A stretch of 64,000 bases of DNA from JAGPCK01 sp964535575 (lineage in GTDB: Bacteria; Bacteroidota; Bacteroidia; UKL13-3). Each line of letters begins with the position of its first letter. Position 1 is the stretch's first letter. The stretch spans positions 1-64,000 of the forward strand of contig CAZHTC010000006.1 of assembly GCA_964535575.1 (NCBI GenBank), written 5' to 3'. Positions 52,534 to 61,038 of this stretch are shown in pieces. The notes beneath the pieces were generated by a model that was given only the letters and a program-made list of their open reading frames with translations, had not been told where the DNA came from and ran no database searches. The translations under genes and the position numbers were made by a program.

Positions 52534-52982
52534 TTGCACAAACCAAAATATCAAACCAAACCCAAGCTATTCAATACTTCATCAAAAAAATGGATATTGA
52601 AATGGTGGACGCATTTTTAGACAACGATAAAACCTACCAGGACTTTGAAAAATATTTGTTTATTAGTAAACTTCAACAAGGATTTGCAATGTTTGCAACC
52701 TTGGCGACACTCATTTATTTGCCGTTGAGGGCAGTTGCAACTCCTGTGACAAAACCAAGACTTTATATACTTTCATCGGCAACAAAAGCAATAGCTATAT
52801 GAGCATTATTTTCGACACAGCAGACAATAAAATTAACGACCTTAACGAGTGTAACCACCTTAAAAGCAAACAAACTGACTTGAATTTAAAAGAAAGAATT
52901 TATGTTGACAACGCACAAATATTTCGAACCTAAAGACAATGCACTTCTATGTGTACCTGCCTTAGGATTCAGAAATTTGTAA
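52530..52982 (+). pseudogene. Third retron-operon gene, broken by two compensating 1-nt shifts
   Basis: The frame opening at 52530 (ATGA overlap with the effector stop) reads MIAQTKISNQTQAIQYFIKK and onward to about 52703. It then turns non-coding and stops at 52802. From 52703 the next frame reads convincingly: GDTHLFAVEGSCNSCDKTKT, TFIGNKSNSYMSIIFDTADN, DLNECNHLKSKQTDLN. Near 52922 the first frame resumes: FEPKDNALLCVPALGFRNL, stop at 52980. One missing G near 52701-52705 and one extra T near 52922-52924 would give an intact product of about 150 residues with a CNSC knuckle. It is either a real mutation or an assembly error. The function is unknown, possibly an antitoxin or second effector. 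Confidence 0.68.
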
Positions 52983-53006
52983 TTTTATTTAAATAGGGGA
53001 CTTGTG

Positions 53007-53453
53007 ATGAGATATGAAGATTTTGACGTAATAAAAAATTTCGATAAAAAAACGGGACCAGATACGTTATCCTTGCAATATGATACTATTTCCTATTTTG
53101 GTATTATAAACAAATCACCAGTAGAGCAACGATTAATTGGTTCTTTTAATTATCGTACTATTTATACGAATTTCAGTAAGCCATACAAAGCACATTGGAT
53201 AATATCTGAGTCAAAATTATTCTTGGGTTTCGTTAATGGTGTTATTAATGGGAAGAGACTCTTTACAACAGATATTTTTCCGGAATTTGCAGGACAAACC
53301 CTTCTTCATTTTTTTTATTTTTTTAGCGGGCAGTTAGAGTTTTATTCTAGAGACCTTACCACCTCCCAAGTCGAAAACTTAAATTGGAATAGGGAAAGCC
53401 TCCTTCTTAATATAAAAAAGGGGATATTAATCAGTGCAGAATGTAAGAAATAG
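53007..53453 (+). CDS. Hypothetical protein within the defence island
   Basis: A 148-residue protein, start chosen at the second of two overlapping starts (ATGAGATATGAAG). It has beta-rich composition with aromatic pairs (SYFGIINKSPVEQRLIG, HWIISESKLFLGFVNG, LLHFFYFFSGQLEFYS) and no signal peptide or membrane helix of full length. I recognise no family. It sits between the broken retron gene and the transposase and shares their AT-rich composition. It could be an immunity or cargo gene carried with the transposase. Confidence that it is coding is moderate. Confidence 0.55.
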   Translation: MRYEDFDVIKNFDKKTGPDTLSLQYDTISYFGIINKSPVEQRLIGSFNYRTIYTNFSKPYKAHWIISESKLFLGFVNGVINGKRLFTTDIFPEFAGQTLLHFFYFFSGQLEFYSRDLTTSQVENLNWNRESLLLNIKKGILISAECKK

Positions 53454-53454
53454 G

Positions 53455-53513
53455 CCCAGCTCCCCCGCTGGCGCGAGCTCTTGTCCCGACCTATTCGGGA
53501 TTTAGCTCCTGCC
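53455..53513. repeat. Left REP element of the transposase
   Basis: GGCCCAGCTCCCCCGCTGGCGCG, then the stem TCCCGA (53484-53489) / TCGGGA (53495-53500), then TTAGCTCCTGCC. It is the inverted counterpart of the element at 54129-54175, and both flank the REP-associated transposase. Confidence 0.8.
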
Positions 53514-53560
53514 ATTAATAAAAAGTAAAGATAAATCTATAATTTGCAGTATTCCTACCT

Positions 53561-54109
53561 ATGAGTCGTAAGTATAAATTTCATAATGAAGGTGGTGTTT
53601 ACTTTGTAAGTTTTGCAACTATAAAGTGGATGGATGTTTTTGTTCGGGAAGAGTACTCGGCTAAAATCATTGAAAGCCTGAATTTCTGTATTGAGAATAA
53701 AGGAATGGTGGTTTATTGTTGGTGTATTATGCCAAGTCACGTGCATCTTATTTTTTCTGCTGAACATAAAAATCCATCAGATTTGATGAGAGATTTTAAA
53801 ACATTTACTTCAAAACAAGTTCAATCATTGATAGAAGATAATCCTCAGGAAAGCCGGAAAGAATGGATGCTGGCAATGATGGAACAGGCCGCACAAACAA
53901 ACAGTAATGTTGATAAAAGGCAGTTTTGGCAACAACACAACCAACCCATAGAATTATGGAGTAAAGATGTTTTAAAGCAAAAAATGGATTATATTCATAA
54001 CAATCCGGTTGCAGCCGGCTTTATAAATGATTCTGATAACTGGAGGCTGAGTAGTGCAGTAGATTATTGTGGCGGAACAGGGTTTGTAAAAGTAACTTTA
54101 ATAGAATGA
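53561..54109 (+). CDS. REP-associated tyrosine transposase (RAYT, Y1 family)
   Basis: A 182-residue single-copy IS200/IS605-like transposase of the RAYT type. The start MSRKYKFHNEGGVYFVSFATI is followed by the metal-binding HUH motif in CIMPSHVHLIFSA near residue 60 and the catalytic region VLKQKMDYIHNNPVAAGF near 140, with Tyr in the DYIHNNPV helix. Inverted REP hairpins lie about 50 nt upstream and 20 nt downstream. RAYTs cut REP DNA and spread REP sequences rather than moving themselves. No other transposase is present in the island. Confidence 0.93.
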   Translation: MSRKYKFHNEGGVYFVSFATIKWMDVFVREEYSAKIIESLNFCIENKGMVVYCWCIMPSHVHLIFSAEHKNPSDLMRDFKTFTSKQVQSLIEDNPQESRKEWMLAMMEQAAQTNSNVDKRQFWQQHNQPIELWSKDVLKQKMDYIHNNPVAAGFINDSDNWRLSSAVDYCGGTGFVKVTLIE

Positions 54110-54128
54110 ATAGGTTTAAATTGATAAT

Positions 54129-54175
54129 GGCACGAGCTACATCCCGATAGCCATCGGGACGCGCCAGCACGGGGG
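54129..54175. repeat. Right REP element of the transposase
   Basis: GGCACGAGCTACA, the stem TCCCGAT (54142-54148) / ATCGGGA (54153-54159), then CGCGCCAGCACGGGGG. Its reverse complement matches the left element in order: CCCCCG, CTGGCGCG, TCCCGA/TCGGGA, TAGCTC, TGCC. Confidence 0.82.
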
Positions 54176-54247
54176 AAATACCCCTGCCTTTTTTATTTTT
54201 TTATTTTTTGTTTTAAATTGCCTGCAATAAAAAATCGTGACTAATCC

Positions 54248-57200
54248 ATGAAACATTTTTTACTGTTGGCCGGCTTATTTTTAGGATGCATCCCGCAGGC
54301 CTTTTCTGAAAAAATTTCAGCACCCGTTTCTTCCAGGTTGTTTATTGAAAACCTGGGGCAGATAACAGCCCCTGATGGAAGCGCACGACCTGATATTGAT
54401 TTTATGCTGCGCGATGCAGGCATGAACCTGTTTGTAACCTCCACCGGACTGCATTACCAGTTTTCAAAAATGCAACCAGCGCCCACTCTTTCCACAAAAG
54501 ATACGGCCGAGCGGGGGTTTGAAATGAATTTCTATCGCCTGGAAATGGAACTGGAGGGAGCCAACCCCATGGCCGAACCGGTGAAGCAGGAACAGCAGGC
54601 GTATTATGAAAATTATTACAATATTGTCAGCAGGCCCGAAGGAATTCCGTTTGTGCATACCTATACGCGCATCACGTATAAAGAAATTTATCCTCATATT
54701 GACTGGGTGCTGTATGTAAAAAACAATGAGGTAAAATATGATTTTGTGGTGCATCCTGGTGGCGATATCAGCCGCATAAAAATGCGTTACAAAGGAGCCT
54801 CAGATGCGCGGGTAAATGCCGATGGATCGGTGACATTTGTAACCCCATTGGGGCAGGTAACCGAGATGCCTCCGGTGAGCTGGACAGATAAGCATGCAGT
54901 AGACAGCCGGTATCGGCTGGAGCAACAGAACAACGGGTATCTTTTAACTTTTGAAGCAGACAACCTGCCCGCAAGTGAAAGCACTTATACACTCACCATC
55001 GACCCCGTGCTCATGTGGTCTTCCTACTATGCAGGGAGCGTGGATGATTTATTTAAAGGCACCGCACGGGATACAGACGGGAATATCCTTTTTGCAGGTG
55101 AATCTTCTTCCGGGTCTTTGGCTACTTCGGGTACTTATTCGTCAACCATAACCGGATACCTGGATGCGCTGCTGGTAAAGTTTACCATCAATCAGTCGCG
55201 GTTATGGGGAACATATTACGGAGGGACCTTAAGAGACGAATTTCACAGTGTGGCGGTTGACCGCAGCAACAATATTTACGGGGCAGGCGAGTCGAGAAGT
55301 AACAACAATATTGCTACGGCCAATGCCCACAAAACCGTAGCCAACCCAAACACCATGATTGAAGGAATTTTAGTGGCTTTTACCTCTTCCGGAAATCTGC
55401 TGTGGGGAACTTATTTTGGCGGCAGCGAAGACGATCATATTTGCGGCATAGCCATTAACAGGGATGACCAGCTTTTTATAGCCGGACAAACCCTGAGTAC
55501 CGATGGGATTTCATCGGCCCTGCCCGGGTATTATGTTCAAATGAGCGGGGCCACAGGTATAAGCACACCCAGCAACGGGCCGGCATTTATTGCAAGCTTT
55601 AACAAATACGGAAAAAAACTATGGGGCACCTACTACGGGGAGGGCTTTTATTTTTATCCATCCAATTATGTGATGCCCAAATCGGTGGATATTACCTGTG
55701 ACAATGCAGGCAATGTTTATTTCACCGGGTTTAGCTGGCCGGGGAGTGCAGGCACCAGAGCACTCTATTTGCAAAATGCTTTTCAATCTACTTACGGAGG
55801 TCTTTACGAAGGATGTTTAGCTAAATTTAAACCCAACGGACAACGGGTATGGGGCACCTTTGTAGGAGGCTCGGGGAATGACTATGCGCATGGAATTACC
55901 TGTGATGACAGTTCGAATGTATATATCTGCGGGGAAACGGGCTCTACCGGTTTAGCTTATAACGGGTGGCAAAGCACCTTTAGCGGACAGAATGCGGCCT
56001 TTGTAGCCAAGTATGATTCTACCGGAAAGCGTATTTGGTTTTCGTACCTTGGCGGCCCAAGCAACTATGAATATGAATTGAGCCTGTATGCTGCCCAGGC
56101 CGATGAAAAAGGAAATGTGCTGGTAGGTGGATTCACCAGTAACAATTTCGGGTATTTGCCTTTTACCAGTGGCGGTATCGGATTAGATTTTCTTATGGCC
56201 CGTTTCACGGCAAATGGAGCGCTTAAATGGTGTACGCCCAAGGGAGGTGAAAGCGGAGATTACCTATGGGATTTGGCGGTGGACAATGAAGGAGGATTAT
56301 ATGCAGCGGCATTTACCGGAAGCACTACCGGCATAGCCTACAATGCCTATCAAAGCACTCCGGGAGGAGGAACCAACACCTGGGATGCGGTGATGATGAA
56401 AATTCAGTACGATACCTTAAAACTGATTCGTCCGCAACTGAATAAAACCGAATATTGCCACGGAGACAGTGCCTGGGTAAAGTTCAAAGTGAACGCAGCA
56501 TTTAATGTGAACGATACGTTTCGCATTGAACTGAGCAATAACAACGGGGTTTTTGTGAACACCACCTTATTGGGAGTGAAACGATACTCGGCAGTAGGAT
56601 TAGACAGTATTAAAGTAGCCCTTCCTTCGGGTCTTACCCAAACAGGATATTACCGGGTGCGGGTGGTGGCCACCAGTCCGGCCGATACTTCTTCAGCTTC
56701 GGCATTTATTATTATTCAGGTGCCGGCAACCGCAGTGATTACCCCAAGTGCAAAAACAGATATTTGCCAGGGCACAGCCATCAGCCTGTCGGTTCCACTA
56801 AGTGCGGTGAGTTACCGCTGGCAAAAAAACGGAGTGAACACGGGTTCGGCAGGAGATACCCTCAATACGTTGGTGGTAAATCAGGCCGGGACTTACCGGG
56901 TGAAACTAACTACCAGTGCAGGCTGTGTTTCTTATTCGGGAGATACCACCGTTACGGTAAATCCTTATCCGGTAATCAATGCAAAAATAAACAGCACCGG
57001 TCAGTGTTTAACAGATAACCTGTTTAAAGTGGCCGACAGCAGTACCATTAGTGCTGGATTTATAGCCAACCGCTTGTGGAATCTGGGCGACAATATCACC
57101 GCCACAGCGCTTGATACGCAAAAACATTTTACCAATGCGGGCAGTTATACTATTACTCTGGTTGTAACCAGTAGTGTGGGATGCTCCAAATCAACCAGCA

Positions 57201-58459
57201 TTCCGGTTACGGTTTACCCGCAACCGATGGCTCGGTTGTATCAAACTTCATTGGCCGATCAATGTTTTACCAATAACAGTTTTACATTTATTGACAGCAG
57301 CAGCACTGATAGTGGATTTACCATCCCGGGTGTTCAACTGATGATGGGTAACGGGAATGTGTTTACTTCAGGAAATAAAGTTTACAGTTATCCGCAACCC
57401 GGAGCCTACACCGTGAAGCTAGAAATAAGTAATAATAAAGGGTGTGTGGATTCGGCATTCAAACAGGTAAATGTGTTCCCAAATCCGGTACCTGATTTCA
57501 GCATCAACTATTCGGGTCAGTGCAAAACCGGAAATTCATTTGTGTTTACCAATACCAGCAGCATTGGCAGCGGAAGTATTGATTCCACTATTTGGTATAG
57601 CGGAGACGGGTTTGTTTTTACTACTCCAAATTTCACCCGCAGTTACCCTAATCCTTTTGGGTATGAAGTAAAGTTAGTCACTGTTTCCGATAAGGGGTGC
57701 AAAGACTCGCTTAGTAAATTAATTCAGGTGTATCCTCATCCCAAAGCGGTATTTACCTTTACTCCCGACTCACAATGTGTATTGGGAAATCAGTATGTTT
57801 TCGCCAACACTTCATTTATTTCCGTGGGGTATCAGGTTACTTCATATCGCTGGGATTTTGGAGACAGCAACACCGACAGCATAAAAAATGCTTCGCACAG
57901 GTTTGCAGCTGCGGGTGCTTTTGCGGTGCAACTCATAGCTATTTCCAACACCGGCTGTACCGATACGCTTGTGAAGGATCTGGTGGTAAAACAAAGTCCG
58001 GCAAAACCCGTTATCAGCAAAAATTTATTTAACCTTACTTCCACCACAGCCAATGCCTACCAGTGGATGCTTAATGGAGCAACTATCAGCGGGGCTACAT
58101 CACAAAATTATACCGCTGTGCAAAACGGATATTATCAGGTGCAGGTAACTCAAACCAATGGTTGCAGCAATACCTCTGATTCCACTTTCATTGGCAATGT
58201 AAGTGCTGGCGGGGTTACCTCGCTTTCGGGTATTGTACTATATCCAAATCCAACCACCGGTACATTTACCCTTACCTGGCCGGGGAAAGAGCTGACGAAT
58301 GTGATTATTTACAACAGCACAGGAGAAAAGATAAGCGTGAATGAATCCGTTTCATCCGGTCAAACATTAAGTTTGCCTGCAGGGTGTGCGCCCGGTATTT
58401 ATTGGATAGAAGCAGGTAACCGCAACTTTAACCGGGTGATTAAACTGGTGAAATGGTGA
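54248..58459 (+). CDS. Large SBBP/PKD protein with T9SS sorting domain
   Basis: A 1,403-residue exported protein. A signal peptide (MKHFLLLAGLFLGCIPQAFS) is followed by an N-terminal DUF7948-like domain (about 28-250: FIENLGQITAPDG, YKEIYPHIDWVLYVKNN). SBBP propeller blades span about 255-730 (LLWGTYFGGSEDDHICGIAI, RVWGTFVGGSGNDYAHGI). After an Ig-like stretch come four PKD domains, each with a Cys-containing start and a YPxP joint (VYPQPMARL near 990, VFPNPVPDF near 1076, VYPHPKAVF near 1162). It closes with a type A sorting domain (IVLYPNPTTGTFTLTW near 1330). This layout is typical of Bacteroidetes surface adhesins or enzyme scaffolds. It marks the right border of the island. Confidence 0.9.
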   Translation: MKHFLLLAGLFLGCIPQAFSEKISAPVSSRLFIENLGQITAPDGSARPDIDFMLRDAGMNLFVTSTGLHYQFSKMQPAPTLSTKDTAERGFEMNFYRLEMELEGANPMAEPVKQEQQAYYENYYNIVSRPEGIPFVHTYTRITYKEIYPHIDWVLYVKNNEVKYDFVVHPGGDISRIKMRYKGASDARVNADGSVTFVTPLGQVTEMPPVSWTDKHAVDSRYRLEQQNNGYLLTFEADNLPASESTYTLTIDPVLMWSSYYAGSVDDLFKGTARDTDGNILFAGESSSGSLATSGTYSSTITGYLDALLVKFTINQSRLWGTYYGGTLRDEFHSVAVDRSNNIYGAGESRSNNNIATANAHKTVANPNTMIEGILVAFTSSGNLLWGTYFGGSEDDHICGIAINRDDQLFIAGQTLSTDGISSALPGYYVQMSGATGISTPSNGPAFIASFNKYGKKLWGTYYGEGFYFYPSNYVMPKSVDITCDNAGNVYFTGFSWPGSAGTRALYLQNAFQSTYGGLYEGCLAKFKPNGQRVWGTFVGGSGNDYAHGITCDDSSNVYICGETGSTGLAYNGWQSTFSGQNAAFVAKYDSTGKRIWFSYLGGPSNYEYELSLYAAQADEKGNVLVGGFTSNNFGYLPFTSGGIGLDFLMARFTANGALKWCTPKGGESGDYLWDLAVDNEGGLYAAAFTGSTTGIAYNAYQSTPGGGTNTWDAVMMKIQYDTLKLIRPQLNKTEYCHGDSAWVKFKVNAAFNVNDTFRIELSNNNGVFVNTTLLGVKRYSAVGLDSIKVALPSGLTQTGYYRVRVVATSPADTSSASAFIIIQVPATAVITPSAKTDICQGTAISLSVPLSAVSYRWQKNGVNTGSAGDTLNTLVVNQAGTYRVKLTTSAGCVSYSGDTTVTVNPYPVINAKINSTGQCLTDNLFKVADSSTISAGFIANRLWNLGDNITATALDTQKHFTNAGSYTITLVVTSSVGCSKSTSIPVTVYPQPMARLYQTSLADQCFTNNSFTFIDSSSTDSGFTIPGVQLMMGNGNVFTSGNKVYSYPQPGAYTVKLEISNNKGCVDSAFKQVNVFPNPVPDFSINYSGQCKTGNSFVFTNTSSIGSGSIDSTIWYSGDGFVFTTPNFTRSYPNPFGYEVKLVTVSDKGCKDSLSKLIQVYPHPKAVFTFTPDSQCVLGNQYVFANTSFISVGYQVTSYRWDFGDSNTDSIKNASHRFAAAGAFAVQLIAISNTGCTDTLVKDLVVKQSPAKPVISKNLFNLTSTTANAYQWMLNGATISGATSQNYTAVQNGYYQVQVTQTNGCSNTSDSTFIGNVSAGGVTSLSGIVLYPNPTTGTFTLTWPGKELTNVIIYNSTGEKISVNESVSSGQTLSLPAGCAPGIYWIEAGNRNFNRVIKLVKW

Positions 58460-58506
58460 TGCCTTCCGTGATAGGCATGTGCAACTGATTCATGGTTGTT
58501 CCTGTC

Positions 58507-58533
58507 AAAAGAAAAGGCCGCACAAAGGCGGCC
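58507..58533 (-). terminator. Intrinsic terminator of the 558-residue gene
   Basis: Read on the minus strand, GGCCGC (58533-58528), a 6-nt loop and GCGGCC (58521-58516) are followed by TTTTCTTTTG. It lies 29 nt beyond the stop at 58562. Confidence 0.8.
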
Positions 58534-58561
58534 AGTTCTGTATTGAATTTAGGGTTTAGGG

Positions 58562-60238
58562 TCAATTGAGCTGGTATTTGCATAACCAGAGTGTTTTGTT
58601 GTCTTCATCTCTTCCCACAAATACAATGGCTTTTGATTCCTTCTGGTAGATATAAGTTAACTTACGGTTTAATCTGTATTTACGTTTGCCCAGTTCTTCC
58701 ATATTGCTGATGGTGGCATTTTCAATATTAATTTTGATCATGCTTGGGTAGTAAACCGGATAATACGATACCGAGCCGTTGTAGGCATCCATAAAACTTT
58801 CGTATCCTTTTACCGAAATATTTTCGAGCACCATCCAATAGGCTGTTTTCCCGTCAGCCGAAGGAATGAATTGCTGCACGATGGGATAAATCACATTTTG
58901 TTTGTCGTCAATGCTCTCTGGTTCGTAGCCGTACTGCGCTTTTAAGTTTCCGTCTTTGGCAAAATGAAAACAAATTAACTGTTTGTACGATTTCATGGGG
59001 TTACCCAATCCCATACTCACGCGACCGGTGAGTTGGCCTGCTACCAGCATATCACCGTTGGGCATAATTTCAAATTGCTGAATTTTGAATGCTTTTCCGT
59101 TGTACACCGGAGCCTTTTTTTGTTCAGGAGCTTTTTTCAGTTTCGATTCCATTTCTTTCACCGGCACTTCGCGCTGCCATTCCACTCCGCCTTTTTTCAT
59201 ACTCATCACCACCATGGCCAGCATGTTTTCGTCTTCCACATGTTTGTTGTATTTGGTCATGCGCATGTTTTGGTTTCCGGTATTATCTGTTGCCAGAAAT
59301 CCGGGGCTCGCAATGGGGCCATATTCGCCAAACACCTCTTCAAAGGCATCTTTGCTTTTGGTATAAGCTCCAAAAAGCATAATGTTTCCGTTAGGTAATA
59401 ATTTAGCTTCGGTGATTAATAAATTGGGTGATGAAGCCTGAAAAGTAAACTGGTCAACAATAGTTCCTTTGTTATCTACGCGGATGTAGGTGTACTTTTT
59501 TAAATCGGGTGACTTATCAGCGGGAGCAAAAATGAACACCATATCGGCACCTGCAATATCAAACTCGTCATCGTCATTGGTAATTTTACTTTGAACGGTT
59601 CCCGAATAAACCAGGGTATGATTTCCGCCCAGATTAAATGGAATTTCTTTAAATGAAAGGTCGGTTTTTACATTGAGCAAAAAGAAGTTTTTCTCTTTTT
59701 TGGTGCTCACGGCTGTAAGCACCATCAGCTCTCCGTTGTCGCTGTTACCAAAATCAATATACCCTTCGTACGATTTGTCGTCCACGTTTTTAATGGTTAC
59801 TTTTTCGCGGTTGGTCTGGCTGCGGTTGTAGCGTTGTTTTTCCTTGTTCCATTTGTATTCGTAGGCTACTTTAAAAAGTTTAAGTTTGGTGCTGAGCACA
59901 TCAAACGAATTGCTGCCGCCAATCTCGGCATAAATCCATGTTTTGCTATAGTTTTCTTTCACCACCGAGCGGTCTTTTACGGTTTCGGTAAGCGACTGGT
60001 TCACGTTTTGAAACGTTTTGTCGACCGAGTATTTTTCGTACCCTTCTTTTTTCTTCTCGCTGTATTTAAAAGTCAGTTCCAGTCCGCCATCGGGCGATTC
60101 TTCCCAATCGTACAGGTAGCCTTTGCTGGCTTGTTTGCTCAGCGGAATTACCTTTTCGGTGTAATTGTTTTGTGCATTTGCCACCAGTGTGGCAAGAAAT
60201 GAAGCTGCAACCAAAGCAGGAATTTTTAGCATGTTCAT
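58562..60238 (-). CDS. Secreted protein of unknown function
   Basis: A 558-residue protein with a signal peptide (MNMLKIPALVAASFLATLVANAQ). The rest alternates strands in the style of a 6-bladed propeller: repeated LLPNGNIMLFGAYTKS (near 300), EIMPNGDMLVAGQLTGRV (near 400), DKKQNVIYPIV and SKAIVFVGRDEDNKTLW (near 535). It is lysine-rich and lacks a T9SS tail, so it probably stays in the periplasm or attached to the outer membrane. I do not recognise a named family. It has its own terminator and lies just downstream of the response-regulator gene on the same strand, 124 nt away, so it could be that system's target. Confidence 0.75.
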   Translation of the reverse strand: MNMLKIPALVAASFLATLVANAQNNYTEKVIPLSKQASKGYLYDWEESPDGGLELTFKYSEKKKEGYEKYSVDKTFQNVNQSLTETVKDRSVVKENYSKTWIYAEIGGSNSFDVLSTKLKLFKVAYEYKWNKEKQRYNRSQTNREKVTIKNVDDKSYEGYIDFGNSDNGELMVLTAVSTKKEKNFFLLNVKTDLSFKEIPFNLGGNHTLVYSGTVQSKITNDDDEFDIAGADMVFIFAPADKSPDLKKYTYIRVDNKGTIVDQFTFQASSPNLLITEAKLLPNGNIMLFGAYTKSKDAFEEVFGEYGPIASPGFLATDNTGNQNMRMTKYNKHVEDENMLAMVVMSMKKGGVEWQREVPVKEMESKLKKAPEQKKAPVYNGKAFKIQQFEIMPNGDMLVAGQLTGRVSMGLGNPMKSYKQLICFHFAKDGNLKAQYGYEPESIDDKQNVIYPIVQQFIPSADGKTAYWMVLENISVKGYESFMDAYNGSVSYYPVYYPSMIKINIENATISNMEELGKRKYRLNRKLTYIYQKESKAIVFVGRDEDNKTLWLCKYQLN

Positions 60239-60362
60239 ATGAAAGAATTTTAATTTAAAAAATCAGAACTGAAACATCAGTACTTGTATGCGCAAATTTC
60301 AGGGATGAATACTGATGGCGCCATACCATAAAAGTGGTATTTGCGCAGCAGTCAGTCAAAAC

Positions 60363-60992
60363 TCAGGAGTGAAAAACTTTATTGATAGCCTCGGTGCGCG
60401 ATTGCACTTCGAGTTTGCGGTAAATATTTCGGATATGCGTGCGAACGGTATCGGTGCTTAAAAAAAGCTGGTCGGCAATTTCTTTATACCGCAGTCCTTT
60501 AGATAAAAGCTGAAGTAATTCCTGCTCGCGTTGGGTAAGTGTGTAAAGATTTGGTTCGGCAGGCGGTTTCTGAAAATTGGAAATTACTTTACGGGCAATC
60601 ATTGAATTCATAGGAGAACCGCCCTGATGCAGGTCGTTAATGGAATCGAGCAGCTTTCCGGGTTCTGTTTTTTTCAGGATATATCCGGTGGCTCCGGCTT
60701 TCAGTGCGCTGAAAATATGTTCATCATCTTCATACACCGTACATACCATAAATTGCATTTGCGGATGCAGGGGTTTAAGCAGGGTCATACATTCAATGCC
60801 CGACATGCCGGGCAGGTTAATATCCATGAGCACCACATCAACCGGATGTTGCTTTAATGTGTGCAATGCATCTTCGGCATTCGAAAAAGTAAACTCGCAG
60901 GTAAACCCTTCGCTCATGCCCAGAATTCCGGCCCAGCCTTCCCGTATATCCGTGATATCTTCAACTATTGCTACCCGTATCATTTTTGTCAA
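60363..60992 (-). CDS. NarL/LuxR-type response regulator
   Basis: A 209-residue regulator. The receiver domain (1-125) has the acidic pocket IVEDITD, phosphoacceptor Asp57 in VVLMDINLPGMSG, and Lys in YILKKTEPGKLL near 108. The C-terminal LuxR helix-turn-helix (about 145-205) reads LTQREQELLQLLSKGL then YKEIADQLFLSTDTVRTHIR. It lies 46 nt after the histidine-kinase gene, so the two are an operon and a cognate pair. Targets are not visible; the secreted-protein gene downstream is one candidate. Confidence 0.95.
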   Translation of the reverse strand: MTKMIRVAIVEDITDIREGWAGILGMSEGFTCEFTFSNAEDALHTLKQHPVDVVLMDINLPGMSGIECMTLLKPLHPQMQFMVCTVYEDDEHIFSALKAGATGYILKKTEPGKLLDSINDLHQGGSPMNSMIARKVISNFQKPPAEPNLYTLTQREQELLQLLSKGLRYKEIADQLFLSTDTVRTHIRNIYRKLEVQSRTEAINKVFHS

Positions 60993-61038
60993 AGGTCATA
61001 ACAAATATTTCCATGTGCAATACGCATTTCATGTGATG

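Noticed and set aside
42150..54247. Prophage or integrative element
   Set aside because: No integrase, phage structural gene, conjugation gene or flanking direct repeat was found.
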